A DNA stretch of 64,000 nt from Megamonas hypermegale (GCF_900187035.1 NZ_LT906446.1:2166343-2230342), one strand, 5' to 3'. Shown: positions 15,717 to 25,379, counted from the first letter of the stretch. Translations and numbers: made by a program. The notes: a model not told the origin generated them from the letters alone.

Positions 15717-17120
15717 TTAATTAAATTCAATAGAGTTTAATTGAGAAACAGTAATTGAAGTAGGTATATTTGTTTTAAATGGTATTGCAGATAATTTTTC
15801 TTTAGCGTAATAACAGCTAGTTGCTACAGCTTCGCCATCTTGGTAATATATTTCCATGACGCTAGTATCAATGTAAATATCTAAATGAAGTTTTTCTTTA
15901 ACTGAAACAGTAAAATATCTTTTTCCCTTTCCACCTAAAGATAAATCATCGCGATTTACACAAAATTCTTGTGTATTTTTATCAAAAGATAATTTTAAAA
16001 TATCGCCACCAATTTCAAAATCCCCCTGCCAATAATTTTTATCGGTCATATCAATATCAAGAGTGATTTTACAAGGAGTATTTAAAATTAAATCTTGGCA
16101 ATTTAAATATGTTTCATTATTTTTATTGAGTGCATTTAATTCCTGTACAGGAGTTTGATAAATTATATTATTTTTTATATGCAATTCACGTGGTATGGTT
16201 AAAGAATAAATCCACCCTTCATTAGTTGTAGGGTATTCACTTTCTTTTTCAGGCATGCCAATCCAACCAATTAAAATATTGCGGTTTTTATTGACAAGAA
16301 CTTGGGGTGCATAAAAATCAAAACCGTGGTCAAGTTCTTGAAATTCACCATGAGTAAATTCAAGTGTATCTGGATTGAATTTGCCGATTAAATAGCCTGC
16401 TTGATAAATATTGTTATATTTATGTCCTTGGGCTTTAATTCCCTGCGGGCAAAAGATTAAGATATCATGACCGTCGATATTTATAAAATTAGGGCATTCC
16501 CACATATAGCCAAAGTCTTTATAATCTGTTTTCAATTCGCCACGCAACTGCCAAGCATTATTTACTTCTTCATAGATTAGGGCACAGCCAGTTAAATTTT
16601 CGCGTTGAGCACCGATTATAAAAAATGAGCGATTGCTGTGTTTAAAAAGATAAGGATCTCTAAAATGTGTAGTATATCCACTTGGCACATCATCTACGAG
16701 AATTTCTTTTTTAGAAAAACTGCCATCATCATTTTTTATAGCTAAAACTTGACGAGGATAACGAATGTTATTTGCATCTTTTAGATTAGCAGTATAAACA
16801 AGTTCTAATCGATTGTTATTTACGCGCGCAGAACCGGAATAACAACCATTTTTATCAAAATCATCTATAGGTGCTAAAGCTAATTGAGGAATGGAATAGT
16901 TGATAAAATCAGTTGTGGTTGTATAGCCCCAATGTTTATTGATATGTTGGCAGCCTGTAGGATTCCATTGATAAAAAATTTGATATTTGCCATTATATAC
17001 GCAAAGACCGTTTGGGTCATTTACGAGGCCAAAGGGCATTTCTAAATGGAATTTATTGTGCCAGAGGCTAGGTTTTTCCATGTATATATGCCAATTGTCC
17101 TTCAATGTTTTATTGTCCAT
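15717..17120 (-). CDS. scrB: Sucrose-6-phosphate hydrolase (GH32)
   Basis: 467 residues, GH32 five-bladed propeller followed by a beta-sandwich. The nucleophile is D35 in 'LVNDPNG' (34-38), the transition-state stabiliser is the Asp in 'FRDPYLF', and the acid/base is the Glu in 'MWECPNF'. It cleaves sucrose 6-phosphate made by the ScrA transporter into glucose 6-phosphate and fructose. The ATG has AGAAAGGAG upstream. It is the last gene of the minus-strand operon scrA-scrR-scrB. No signal peptide, as expected for an intracellular enzyme. Confidence 0.93.
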   Translation of the reverse strand: MDNKTLKDNWHIYMEKPSLWHNKFHLEMPFGLVNDPNGLCVYNGKYQIFYQWNPTGCQHINKHWGYTTTTDFINYSIPQLALAPIDDFDKNGCYSGSARVNNNRLELVYTANLKDANNIRYPRQVLAIKNDDGSFSKKEILVDDVPSGYTTHFRDPYLFKHSNRSFFIIGAQRENLTGCALIYEEVNNAWQLRGELKTDYKDFGYMWECPNFINIDGHDILIFCPQGIKAQGHKYNNIYQAGYLIGKFNPDTLEFTHGEFQELDHGFDFYAPQVLVNKNRNILIGWIGMPEKESEYPTTNEGWIYSLTIPRELHIKNNIIYQTPVQELNALNKNNETYLNCQDLILNTPCKITLDIDMTDKNYWQGDFEIGGDILKLSFDKNTQEFCVNRDDLSLGGKGKRYFTVSVKEKLHLDIYIDTSVMEIYYQDGEAVATSCYYAKEKLSAIPFKTNIPTSITVSQLNSIEFN

Positions 17121-17144
17121 AGAGAAACTCCTTTCTATAAATTT

Positions 17145-18134
17145 TTAGATTTTCCGTGTGCTTTCTTGAGTTAAAAGAACCATATTATTATCGAATTCAG
17201 ATTGTACAGCGTTTCCATGTAACATGGATAATAATTTTTCAGCCGTTTTAGCACCGAGATATTTATAATCAAAAGATATCGTTGTCAATGATGGATAAGA
17301 GACTTTGCTATAAGGATATCCGCCAAAACCTGTCAGTGAAATATCTTGAGGGACTTTGATATTTTTTTCGTGTAAATAGCGCAAAAGACCTAAAGCGATA
17401 TTATCAGTAGCACAAATTACAGCAGTAGGTTTATAAAAAAGAACTTCATTTCCTTTTTTATATGCAGTATCAAAGTTGAAATCCGTTTCAATGAAATGAA
17501 TTTTTCCATCTGGAATTATAGATAGAAAAGTATCTGCAAATCCTTTATAACGGTCAACACCTACAGCTATATCCAAAGGTGATACGCCGAGATATGCGAC
17601 ATTTTTGTGATTTAGGCTAGCAATATATTCGCCCATAATATGACCAGCTTTTATATCGTTTACTTTTAAATACGTTGTATCAGGATGGCTTTGACCAGTG
17701 AATAAAATGGGAATGGGAGCATTTTTGACAATGGATAGATGTTCTTTTGTTATAGCTATAGATTGCACGATAATCCCATCTACACCTTGCTGAATTAATT
17801 GGCGAATATTAGCTATTTCTTTATCAATCTGTAAATCACTTACTAATATGAGAACTTGATAATCTTCTTTTTGTAAAATTGAATTGAAGCCAGCGAGCAA
17901 TTTACTGGCAGAAAATGAGTCAAGACGAGGCATTACAATGCCGATTAATTTACTGTTTTTTGTCTTTAAACGTCTAGCAAAAAAATTTGATTTATAACCT
18001 GTTTGCGTTATAACTTTATCAATAAGAGCAGCTTTTTCTTTACTCACATATCCATTATTTAAATAGCGGGATACTGTGCTTTTTGCCACCCCTGCCATAG
18101 TAGCTATTTCTTGTATGGTAATTTTTTTATTCAT
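17145..18134 (-). CDS. scrR: LacI-family sucrose operon repressor
   Basis: 329 residues. The N-terminal helix-turn-helix and hinge helix ('TIQEIATMAGVAKSTVSRYL', residues 5-24) are followed by a periplasmic-binding-like domain with 'KLIGIVMPRLDSFSAS' and 'AVICATDNIALGLL'. It probably binds the two ATATGGAA-type palindromes upstream of scrA and is released by a sucrose-derived sugar. The ATG is preceded by AAAGGAATG. Being inside the operon it would repress its own synthesis. Confidence 0.9.
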   Translation of the reverse strand: MNKKITIQEIATMAGVAKSTVSRYLNNGYVSKEKAALIDKVITQTGYKSNFFARRLKTKNSKLIGIVMPRLDSFSASKLLAGFNSILQKEDYQVLILVSDLQIDKEIANIRQLIQQGVDGIIVQSIAITKEHLSIVKNAPIPILFTGQSHPDTTYLKVNDIKAGHIMGEYIASLNHKNVAYLGVSPLDIAVGVDRYKGFADTFLSIIPDGKIHFIETDFNFDTAYKKGNEVLFYKPTAVICATDNIALGLLRYLHEKNIKVPQDISLTGFGGYPYSKVSYPSLTTISFDYKYLGAKTAEKLLSMLHGNAVQSEFDNNMVLLTQESTRKI

Positions 18135-18158
18135 GATAAAGTCATTCCTTTGCTTTTA

Positions 18159-20045
18159 TTATTCTTCTGGTTTAAAGCATACCACAGTTAAGATAAAAGC
18201 AACAACTAGACCGATGAAATTAACGAGAAGATATGCAGGCAATCTATCCATGTATAACAATGTACCAGGGATAACAGTGATGCCCATACCAGTTCCAGCA
18301 AGTTTTAATAAACTAGCTGTAGCACCAGCGCAAGCACCGCCTACTAAACCACAGATAAATGGCTTCATAAAACGCAGATTGATACCGAAGATTACAGGTT
18401 CAGTTATACCTAAAAATGCAGGAATGATGGAAGATATATACATAGTACGTTTTTTCTTATTTTTAGTGCGAAAAGCAACAGCGAGAGCAGCACCTCCTTG
18501 GGCAACGATAGCGCCAGTGATGATAGCATTGAACATATCTTTTCCTGTAGAGGATAATAATTCGATTTCTAAAGCGTTGAATACATGGTGGATACCACTT
18601 ACGACGATTACTTGATGTAGACCGCCGACAACAAAGCCACCGATACCGAATGGCATTTCAAGGAAGGTTTTTACAGCATCAAATATAAATAATTCAATTG
18701 TGTGCATGATTGGTCCAATGATTAAAAGTCCTAAAATCATGCAGATGAATAAAGTCAAAAATGGTGTGACGATTAAATCAATTACATCAGGTATGATTTT
18801 CTTCAAATACGCTTGTAATTTGGAAGCAACAATACCCAAAATCAAAGCAGGTAAAACAGAACCTTGATAGCCAACTACAGGAATGTTTATGCCTAAGATA
18901 TTAAAATACAAAGGGTCAACTGTTCCAGCGGCGATAGCATAAGCATTTGGCAATTGTGGTGCTACGAGCATCAAACCGAGGACAATGCCTATTACTGGTG
19001 TTCCGCCAAATTTTTTCATGGCTGACCATGTAACAAGTGCTGGCAAAAATGCGAATGCCGTATCGGTTAAAATCTGAGATATCATTAAGAAATTATCGCT
19101 GAATTCAAAACCAAGGCTCATTAAAGTACCGCGAATACCCATGAAAAGACCGGTGGCAACTAATACAGGAATGATAGGAACGAAGATATCGCCTAATGTA
19201 CGGGAAATTTTTTGGGACATGGACATTTGAGCATACGCTTCAGCTTTATTGTTACTATTAAAATTTCCTGTTTGCTTTATCACAACATCATAAACTTTAT
19301 TGACAAAACCAGTGCCTAAAATTATCTGATATTGAGCTGCTGCGAAAAATTGTCCTTTTACGCCGTCGATATTTTCAATGGCTTTTTCATTGATTTTTGT
19401 TTTGTCGTTTAAGATTAAGCGCAAACGTGTAGCACAGTGTTCTACAGAGCGAATATTATCTTTACCGCCGATATTGTCTAAAATTTCAGCTGCAACGCAT
19501 TCTTCTTTAGATAAATTAGCGTATTTATCATTTGCTTCTTCATTATTTGCAGTATCTGGCGCGGAAGTTTCATCAGATTTTTCTTCTGCTATTTTAGTTT
19601 GTTTATCTGCTTGTGCGATTAAGCTTTGTGCATCATTTTCGATTATGATTTCATTGTAATCGTAAGCATTTGTGATTAAAAAAGGTGTAGTTACATCGTA
19701 GCCTGCTTTTTTTATTGCTTCGATATCAAATGTTAAGAGCAAATCACCTTTTTTTACAGTATCTCCTTGATTTACAAGATTGTTAAAAGGAGCACCGTTT
19801 AAATTTACTGTATCAATGCCAATATGGATTAAAATAGCTTCTCCATTTACTCCAGTTAAGCCAATTGCATGTTTTGTTTCAAATAAAACTTCTACTTTAG
19901 CATCAAATGGAGCAAATACCTTTCCTTCGCTTGGAATAATACCGACGCCCGCGCCCATAGCTCCACTAGCAAAGGCAGGGTCTTTGACTTCATTTAAGGG
20001 AATTAATTTGCCTTGTATAGGGCTAGTTAATTTTAAATTTTGCAT
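18159..20045 (-). CDS. scrA: PTS sucrose transporter, fused EIIA-EIIB-EIIC
   Basis: 628 residues. EIIA (glucose/sucrose type) comes first, residues about 1-145, with active-site pair H59 and H74 in 'ILIHIGIDTV'. A charged linker follows at about 146-175, then EIIB with phosphocysteine C204 in 'VEHCATRLRL', then EIIC with about ten hydrophobic segments and 'GGLHQVIVVSGIHHVFNALE' typical of the sucrose/trehalose branch. It phosphorylates sucrose during uptake, fed by HPr. The order A-B-C differs from the more familiar B-C-A of beta-glucoside and many sucrose permeases. Start ATG at 20045 follows AAAGGAGTAG. Confidence 0.93.
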   Translation of the reverse strand: MQNLKLTSPIQGKLIPLNEVKDPAFASGAMGAGVGIIPSEGKVFAPFDAKVEVLFETKHAIGLTGVNGEAILIHIGIDTVNLNGAPFNNLVNQGDTVKKGDLLLTFDIEAIKKAGYDVTTPFLITNAYDYNEIIIENDAQSLIAQADKQTKIAEEKSDETSAPDTANNEEANDKYANLSKEECVAAEILDNIGGKDNIRSVEHCATRLRLILNDKTKINEKAIENIDGVKGQFFAAAQYQIILGTGFVNKVYDVVIKQTGNFNSNNKAEAYAQMSMSQKISRTLGDIFVPIIPVLVATGLFMGIRGTLMSLGFEFSDNFLMISQILTDTAFAFLPALVTWSAMKKFGGTPVIGIVLGLMLVAPQLPNAYAIAAGTVDPLYFNILGINIPVVGYQGSVLPALILGIVASKLQAYLKKIIPDVIDLIVTPFLTLFICMILGLLIIGPIMHTIELFIFDAVKTFLEMPFGIGGFVVGGLHQVIVVSGIHHVFNALEIELLSSTGKDMFNAIITGAIVAQGGAALAVAFRTKNKKKRTMYISSIIPAFLGITEPVIFGINLRFMKPFICGLVGGACAGATASLLKLAGTGMGITVIPGTLLYMDRLPAYLLVNFIGLVVAFILTVVCFKPEE

Positions 20046-20066
20046 ACGAACTACTCCTTTTATGTA

Positions 20067-20108
20067 ATATATGGAACTGTTTCCATATATATGGTATCAA
20101 TTCCATAT
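20067..20108. promoter_or_regulatory. Two abutting ScrR-type operators
   Basis: 20069-20088 is a perfect palindrome ATATGGAA-CTGT-TTCCATAT. Directly next to it, 20089-20108 reads ATATGGTA-TCAA-TTCCATAT, with one mismatch. The two 20-bp sites touch end to end, just upstream of scrA. LacI-family repressors bind such sites; assignment to ScrR is by position. Confidence 0.7.
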
Positions 20109-20284
20109 ACATAAGTCAAGTATATATATACATTTTTTGGTTAGATGTTGCATATATAATGGAAATAGTTTATTATATAAGAAAATATTATTAATGAATT
20201 ATTTAGCAAATTTTTTTATTTTTTTTTATTTTTTGTTTTTATTTTGACTAGAGGAAAAAAATATGAGAATTCGAGGCATAGTTT

Positions 20285-21127
20285 ATGGAATTTCGAGGTA
20301 CGTATGACTTTTTTAATAATACAACAACATTGAGTAGAGCGCTCACTTTATATTATGGTGGTTGGGAAATTTGTAAATCGTTACATAGTTTTGGGCCAGC
20401 TATAAGACAGCATTATTTATTGCATTATGTGACAAAAGGAAAGGGCAAATTATGGATTAATGATGCTCAAAATACTTGTTATGAAATTGGGGAAAATACG
20501 ATATTTTTGATAAGACCAGGCGTTATTACTACATATACAGCGGATAAAGACGAGCCTTGGGAATATTGCTGGATTTGTATAGACGGCTATGATGTGCCAG
20601 ATATTTTACGAGATTGTGGTTTTTCCGAGAACAATTTATTATTTTTTGATAAAAGTGATGGAAAAGTTAGAAATGCTTTACTCAAATTTGTGTTTTCTTG
20701 CAGACGTAACAAACATAATAAATATACAATGTTGAGTTTACTGTACAATTTTTTTGCTCATATGAAAAAAGAATTAAAAAAAGAAAATGTAAAATCTATC
20801 TACGTAGAAAAAGCTATAGATTATATTTTTGAAAATTATAATAAGAATATCACTATAGCCGATATATCAAATTATCTAAATATAGATAGAACGTATTTAT
20901 ATCGCTTGTTTAAAAAGGAATGTGGTATTTCACCGCAAAAGTATTTGCTAAATTTTCGTTTAAGAGTGGCTGTAAATAAATTAGAATGTACTCAGCTTTC
21001 AATTATGGAGATTGCTGAACTTTGTGGTTTTAATGATGTGTCATCTTTTTGTCATCAGTTTAAGAAGGCTTATAATGATACACCACTTAATTATCGCAAA
21101 TATCCTCGACCAGATTTGAGTATATAA
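20285..21127 (+). CDS. AraC-family transcriptional regulator
   Basis: 280 residues. An N-terminal cupin-like ligand domain (about 1-150; 'HYLLHYVTKGKGKLWIN' and 'IFLIRPGVITTYTADKDEPWEYCWICIDG') resembles MsmR/RafR sugar regulators. The C-terminal double helix-turn-helix (about 180-275) has 'ITIADISNYLNIDRTYLYRLFKKECG' partly shown by 'RTYLYRLFKKECGISPQKY', and ends in 'GFNDVSSFCHQFKKAY'. It is divergent from scrA and shares a 239-bp intergenic region with it, so it may activate the sucrose genes. The ATG has GAGG 8 nt upstream. Confidence 0.88.
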   Translation: MEFRGTYDFFNNTTTLSRALTLYYGGWEICKSLHSFGPAIRQHYLLHYVTKGKGKLWINDAQNTCYEIGENTIFLIRPGVITTYTADKDEPWEYCWICIDGYDVPDILRDCGFSENNLLFFDKSDGKVRNALLKFVFSCRRNKHNKYTMLSLLYNFFAHMKKELKKENVKSIYVEKAIDYIFENYNKNITIADISNYLNIDRTYLYRLFKKECGISPQKYLLNFRLRVAVNKLECTQLSIMEIAELCGFNDVSSFCHQFKKAYNDTPLNYRKYPRPDLSI

Positions 21128-21130
21128 AAA

Positions 21131-21157
21131 AACCGGACAGATGTCCGGCTTTTTTTA
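21131..21157. terminator. Terminator after AraC regulator
   Basis: Perfect stem CCGGACA/TGTCCGG directly after the stop codon, preceded by an A-run and followed by CTTTTTTT, so it may act on both strands. Confidence 0.88.
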
Positions 21158-21164
21158 TTAAAAG

Positions 21165-21190
21165 AAAAGCCCTTAGTATTATACTAAGGG
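21165..21190 (-). terminator. Terminator of the leuCDB operon
   Basis: CCCTTAGTAT/ATACTAAGGG hairpin. On the minus strand it is followed by CTTTTCTTTT. It lies about 120 nt past the leuB stop. Confidence 0.7.
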
Positions 21191-21312
21191 GTGAGTAAAG
21201 AATGTATATAAGTCCTAGCAAAAAAATTATATTAGATTTTTAAAAGTTTGTCAATACAAAATATAAACAAAATCGATTTAAATATAGATTTTATATATTC
21301 AAGGATTAGATT

Positions 21313-22383
21313 TTAATCTATGTTATTTAAAATAGCTTCAGTCATAGTTTTTGTATCAGCTTTTTTGAAGCCTTCTTTATATAAATCTAATGTGCGATAT
21401 CCTTGAGCTAAAGCTTTATCTACAGCTTGTTCAATATCATCAGCAGCTTTATCTTCATTGAGAGAATAACGAAGTAACATAGCAGCAGATAAAATTGTAG
21501 CAACTGGATTTGCAATGCCTTTGCCTGCAATATCTGGTGCAGAACCATGAATTGGTTCATAAAGGCTAGTAGAAAAACCGATGCTTGCAGATGGTAACAT
21601 GCCGATAGAACCACTTAAAACAGCTGCTTCATCGCTTAAAATATCGCCAAAGAGATTGCCTGTAACAATTACATCAAATTGAGATGGATTGATAGCAAGC
21701 TGCATAGCACAGTTATCTACATAAAGATTATCAAGTGCAACTTCTGGATAATTTTCAGCAACTTTAGCTGTAGTTCTTCTCCAAAGTCTGGAAGTTGCAA
21801 GAACGTTGGATTTATCAACGGAAGTTACTTTGTTTCTGCGTTTTTTAGCAGCTTCCATAGCGAATTTTACAATGCGTTCAACTTCTGGTACGGAATAGTT
21901 TTCTAAGTCCCAAGCGCGTTCAGCACCGTTGTGAATTTCACTTTCACATTTATCACCAAAGTAAATTCCACCGATTAATTCGCGCACGATTAAAATATCT
22001 GTGCCTTTGACGATATCTTCTTTAAGTGGAGAATATTCAACGAGTGCATCAGCCACTTTAACAGGGCGAAGGTTAGCATAAAGACCAAGGCCTTTTCTAA
22101 GTCCTAAAACAGCTTTTTCTGGACGAAGTGCTGGGTCTACATTGTCCCATTTTGGCCCGCCAACTGCGCCGAATAATACAGCATCAGCTGCTTTAGCTGC
22201 GTTTAAAGTTTCATCAGGAAGTGGAGTACCGCATAAATCATAAGCTGTACCACCTGCTGGATGTGTTTCGAATTCTAAATCTAAATTGTATTTTTCAGAT
22301 ACTTTTTTTAAAACGGCTACAGCGCTGTCAGTGATTTCACTGCCAATGCCATCGCCAGGAATTACAACGATTTTTCTGCTCAT
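21313..22383 (-). CDS. leuB: 3-isopropylmalate dehydrogenase
   Basis: 356 residues from ATG 22383 (Met3 of the longest frame), 9 nt after AAAGG; the ATG at 22389 is too close to that site and overlaps the leuD stop. Family motifs: 'VVIPGDGIGSEI', 'ENYSVPEVERIVKFA', 'VDKSNVLATSRLW', 'NLFGDILSDEAAVLSGSIG' and 'EPIHGSAPDIAGKGIANP'. It oxidises and decarboxylates 3-isopropylmalate with NAD+ in leucine synthesis. It is the last gene of leuC-leuD-leuB. Confidence 0.95.
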   Translation of the reverse strand: MSRKIVVIPGDGIGSEITDSAVAVLKKVSEKYNLDLEFETHPAGGTAYDLCGTPLPDETLNAAKAADAVLFGAVGGPKWDNVDPALRPEKAVLGLRKGLGLYANLRPVKVADALVEYSPLKEDIVKGTDILIVRELIGGIYFGDKCESEIHNGAERAWDLENYSVPEVERIVKFAMEAAKKRRNKVTSVDKSNVLATSRLWRRTTAKVAENYPEVALDNLYVDNCAMQLAINPSQFDVIVTGNLFGDILSDEAAVLSGSIGMLPSASIGFSTSLYEPIHGSAPDIAGKGIANPVATILSAAMLLRYSLNEDKAADDIEQAVDKALAQGYRTLDLYKEGFKKADTKTMTEAILNNID

Positions 22384-22388
22384 GAACA

Positions 22389-22883
22389 TTAACCTTTCTG
22401 TTTAATATAGTTTATAAGTCCGCCAGCTTTAGCGATTTCTTGAACAAATCCAGGAAGTGGAACGGCATGGAATGTATCACCAGTGGTTAAATTTTCAATA
22501 GTACCAGTAGAAATATCAACGCGTAATTTATCATTAGCATGGATTTTTTCTACATCATCGCCGATTTCTAAAAGTGGAAGACCTGTGTTAATGCTGTTTC
22601 TGTAGAAAATACGTGCAAAGCTTGCAGCGATTACAACAGTGATGCCACTAGCTTTGATTGCAACTGGAGCATGTTCACGAGAAGAGCCACAACCGAAGTT
22701 TTTGCCGCCGACCATGATATCGCCTGCTTGTACATTAGTGGCAAATGTTTCATCAATGTCCACCATGCAATGAGAAGCGAGTTCTTTTGGGTCAAATGAA
22801 TTTAAATAACGAGCTGGAATAATTACATCTGTATCAATATTGTCGCCATAGCGCCAAACTTTTCCTTCTAATTTTTCTGCCAT
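22389..22883 (-). CDS. leuD: 3-isopropylmalate dehydratase small subunit
   Basis: 164 residues, the short LeuD form. '[15 protein letters not shown]' at the N-terminus and '[15 protein letters not shown]' (the swivelling-domain substrate loop) are diagnostic. It forms the isomerase with LeuC, whose stop lies only 1 nt upstream, so the two are coupled. Confidence 0.95.
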   Translation of the reverse strand: MAEKLEGKVWRYGDNIDTDVIIPARYLNSFDPKELASHCMVDIDETFATNVQAGDIMVGGKNFGCGSSREHAPVAIKASGITVVIAASFARIFYRNSINTGLPLLEIGDDVEKIHANDKLRVDISTGTIENLTTGDTFHAVPLPGFVQEIAKAGGLINYIKQKG

Positions 22884-22884
22884 T

Positions 22885-24147
22885 TTATTTAACCTCCTCA
22901 GGAGTTGCTATTTTGCCTAAAATTGCACTAGCTGCCGCAACGAATGGGCCTGCTAAATAAACTTCACTGTCAACGTGTCCCATACGACCGCGGAAGTTAC
23001 GGTTTGTAGTGGAAACGCAACGTTCGCCAGCAGTCATGATACCCATATGAGCACCGAGGCAAGGACCGCAAGTAGGTGTGCTTACAGCGGCGCCAGCTTC
23101 GATAAATGTATCGATATAACCAGCATGAATAGCATCTAAGTACACTTGTTGACTACCAGGAATAATGATGCAACGAACATGTGGATGAACTTTATGTCCT
23201 TTGAGAATAGAAGCTGCGATTGCGAGGTCTTCCAATCTGCCATTTGTACAAGAGCCGATTACAACTTGGTCGATAGTGATAGGTTCTTTAATGGATTCAA
23301 CAGTATGTGTATTTTCTGGAAGATGAGGGAACGCTACAACAGGTTTTAATTCAGAAAGATTGATTTCTACTGTTTGGCAATATTTAGCATCTGGGTCAGC
23401 AGATACGACTTCATATGGTTTAGTTACGCGGTCTTTGATATATTCAAGAGTTTTTTCATCAACTGGGAATATGCCGTTTTTAGCACCAGCTTCAATAGCC
23501 ATATTAGCGATAGTTAAACGGTCAGTCATAGAAAGTTCACTGATGCCATCGCCTGCAAATTCAAGAGATTTATATAAAGCGCCATCTACGCCAATCATGC
23601 CGATTAATGTGAGCATTACATCTTTACCGCAGATATTAGCTGGTTTTTTGCCTGTGATATTTACTTTAATACTTTCAGGAACTTTAAACCAAGCTTGACC
23701 AGTAGCGAGAGCAACACCGAGGTCTGTAGAACCTACGCCAGTGGAGAAACCGCCGAGAGCGCCATATGTACATGTATGGGAGTCAGCGCCAATTGTGAGC
23801 ATACCAGGAGCTACGATACCTTTTTCTGGTAAGATAACGTGTTCAATGCCGACACGACCTACTTCAAAGTAGTTTACAATATTGTTTTTATGAGCAAAAT
23901 CACGCACGATTTTAGAAAGACCAGCTGATTTAATATCTTTGTTAGGTGTAAAGTGGTCTGGTACGAGAGCAATTTTTGTATTATCGAATACAGGTTTACC
24001 GATTTTTTCAAATTCTTTAATTGCAGGTGGAGCCGTTACATCATTAGCAAGAACCATATCGAGGTCACAAGTAATGAGCTGTCCCGGTGTTACCTGAGAA
24101 ACTCCAGCATGTTTTGCCAGAATTTTTTCTGTCATTGTCATTCCCAT
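22885..24147 (-). CDS. leuC: 3-isopropylmalate dehydratase large subunit
   Basis: 420 residues from ATG 24147, 7 nt after GGAGGG; the frame also has a TTG at 24162 but that overlaps the ribosome binding site. [4Fe-4S] cysteines are in 'VIGSCTNGR' and '[14 protein letters not shown]'; '[20 protein letters not shown]' is another signature, and '[12 protein letters not shown]' follows. Length matches the shorter (archaeal/Firmicute) LeuC type. First gene of the leuCDB unit, with its own sigma-A-like promoter and no T-box. Confidence 0.95.
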   Translation of the reverse strand: MGMTMTEKILAKHAGVSQVTPGQLITCDLDMVLANDVTAPPAIKEFEKIGKPVFDNTKIALVPDHFTPNKDIKSAGLSKIVRDFAHKNNIVNYFEVGRVGIEHVILPEKGIVAPGMLTIGADSHTCTYGALGGFSTGVGSTDLGVALATGQAWFKVPESIKVNITGKKPANICGKDVMLTLIGMIGVDGALYKSLEFAGDGISELSMTDRLTIANMAIEAGAKNGIFPVDEKTLEYIKDRVTKPYEVVSADPDAKYCQTVEINLSELKPVVAFPHLPENTHTVESIKEPITIDQVVIGSCTNGRLEDLAIAASILKGHKVHPHVRCIIIPGSQQVYLDAIHAGYIDTFIEAGAAVSTPTCGPCLGAHMGIMTAGERCVSTTNRNFRGRMGHVDSEVYLAGPFVAAASAILGKIATPEEVK

Positions 24148-24204
24148 GGAATATCCCTCCAAATTTTATTTTAAGTTAACAAATTAACAATATCATTAAA
24201 AGAT

Positions 24205-24234
24205 ATAATATTACAAATAAAAAAAATTTGTCAA
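24205..24234 (-). promoter_or_regulatory. Promoter of leuCDB
   Basis: Minus strand: perfect TTGACA, 18 nt, TATTAT; about 58 nt from the leuC start. Confidence 0.65.
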
Positions 24235-24367
24235 GAGTAATGTTTTTTATTGGCTTTTTGTAAAAATTTATTACAAATAGTATTTTATAGATGTATTTTT
24301 AGTGGGCGATGATTTTAAGAAAAATATTTTAGTTTAGTAGTATAGAAGTTTTATTAAAAAATAAATA

Positions 24368-24396
24368 TTGGTTTATACTAATACTTATGATAAAAT
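24368..24396 (+). promoter_or_regulatory. Promoter of the 24439 gene
   Basis: TTGGTT, 17 nt, TAAAAT, 42 nt before the ATG. The rest of 24163-24438 is A+T-rich, and apart from the leuCDB promoter I see nothing else in it. Confidence 0.5.
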
Positions 24397-24438
24397 TTTT
24401 CTATAGAAAAAAGAAACCAATATAAAGGAGATGGTGTA

Positions 24439-25014
24439 ATGAAAAAATATTTGAGTTCTATGGTTATTATGATGTGTATTTTGTTGTCAGTAACGGTGGT
24501 TAGTGCTGAACAGGCTGAATGGAAAGCAGAAGATTATGATATAGATAAAATACAGAAAATATATATTGAATACGATATAGATAAAAATGATGGTGTATCA
24601 TTTTCAGATTTAGAGAATTTAAAAATTCTACAATCTTTAAATGAGAATAGAAAATATATGAAAAAATATAAACTTGTGAATAATAAAGATATGGCAGATG
24701 CAGTATTGTCCATAAAGATGTTAAGTTGGGGAACGAATAAACATTGGGCAAATGAACAAAAAGTTACACAAAATCAAACGATTAGTCATAAAGATAAAGA
24801 TGGAAAAATGTCATCTGTGACAATTCCTGTAATAGTGACTAATCCAGGGTATTATTATTATACGCAGTATTTTTCAGCTAAATTTGTATTAAAAGATAAA
24901 GAAGATAATACTATCTTTGAAAGAGTAGATAATAGAGAAGATGAAAAAAAGGCATATGATATGTTTAATCGAGCAGTGAAAGATTTTTATAAAGATGTCA
25001 ATTCTTTAAAATAA
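24439..25014 (+). CDS. Secreted protein of unknown function
   Basis: 191 residues with a signal peptide (MKKYLSSMVIMMCILLS core, likely cut after VSA at 23). No lipobox cysteine at the cleavage site. The mature part is charged, with an Asp/Lys-rich N-terminal segment, a middle stretch rich in Tyr ('NPGYYYYTQYFS'), and a C-terminal helix. The arrangement 'ADAVLSIKM...SAKFVLKDKEDNTIFER' recalls small periplasmic DUF4136-like domains, but I cannot assign a family. AAAGGAGATG precedes the ATG. It has its own promoter and lies upstream of the leuA leader. Confidence 0.65.
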   Translation: MKKYLSSMVIMMCILLSVTVVSAEQAEWKAEDYDIDKIQKIYIEYDIDKNDGVSFSDLENLKILQSLNENRKYMKKYKLVNNKDMADAVLSIKMLSWGTNKHWANEQKVTQNQTISHKDKDGKMSSVTIPVIVTNPGYYYYTQYFSAKFVLKDKEDNTIFERVDNREDEKKAYDMFNRAVKDFYKDVNSLK

Positions 25015-25084
25015 AATGTAAATTTGTATACTAAACTCTTGCAAAAAATTATCCTATATGGTAAGGTATTAATCAGCGACTTAA

Positions 25085-25347
25085 AATATAAAATACCGTG
25101 AAAAGGATTAGTAAAAATTTTTGAACTTGTAGAGAGCTGTTGATTGGTGCAAAACAGTAGGAATGAAATTTTGAACTCACCTTGGAGTAGCTGACTGAAA
25201 GCTATGGTTGATAGTTAGTAGGAAAAGCCGGAACCTGACCGTTATAAAGGATAATGAGTGCATGCAGTATTTTAATGCTGCATGAATAAGAGTGGTAACG
25301 CGTAAGTAATAGCTTTCGTCTCTGGTGGAGATGGAAGCTTTTTTTAT
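25085..25347 (+). promoter_or_regulatory. T-box riboswitch (leucine type) in leuA leader
   Basis: The T-box sequence AGTGGTAACGCG lies at 25291-25302. Stem I runs through about 25120-25200 and contains the specifier loop 'GAACTCACC', with candidate codon CTC (Leu) at 25177-25179. A stem III hairpin CATGCAG/CTGCATG lies at 25260-25284. The terminator AGCTTTCGTCTC/GAGATGGAAGCT followed by TTTTTTT lies at 25311-25346. Uncharged tRNA-Leu should favour antitermination and allow leuA expression. Exact 5' end is not determined. Confidence 0.88.
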
Positions 25348-25379
25348 TATATAAATTTAGTAAATGGAGGAATCTTTCA

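Noticed and set aside
18076..18615. 179-codon plus-strand frame
   Set aside because: Antisense to scrA/scrR; hydrophobic composition is a mirror of the EIIC helices.
20140..20250. Long T-rich stretch as an origin or repeat
   Set aside because: Only homopolymer-like A+T sequence in an intergenic region; no iterons, DnaA boxes or inverted repeats beyond the operators.
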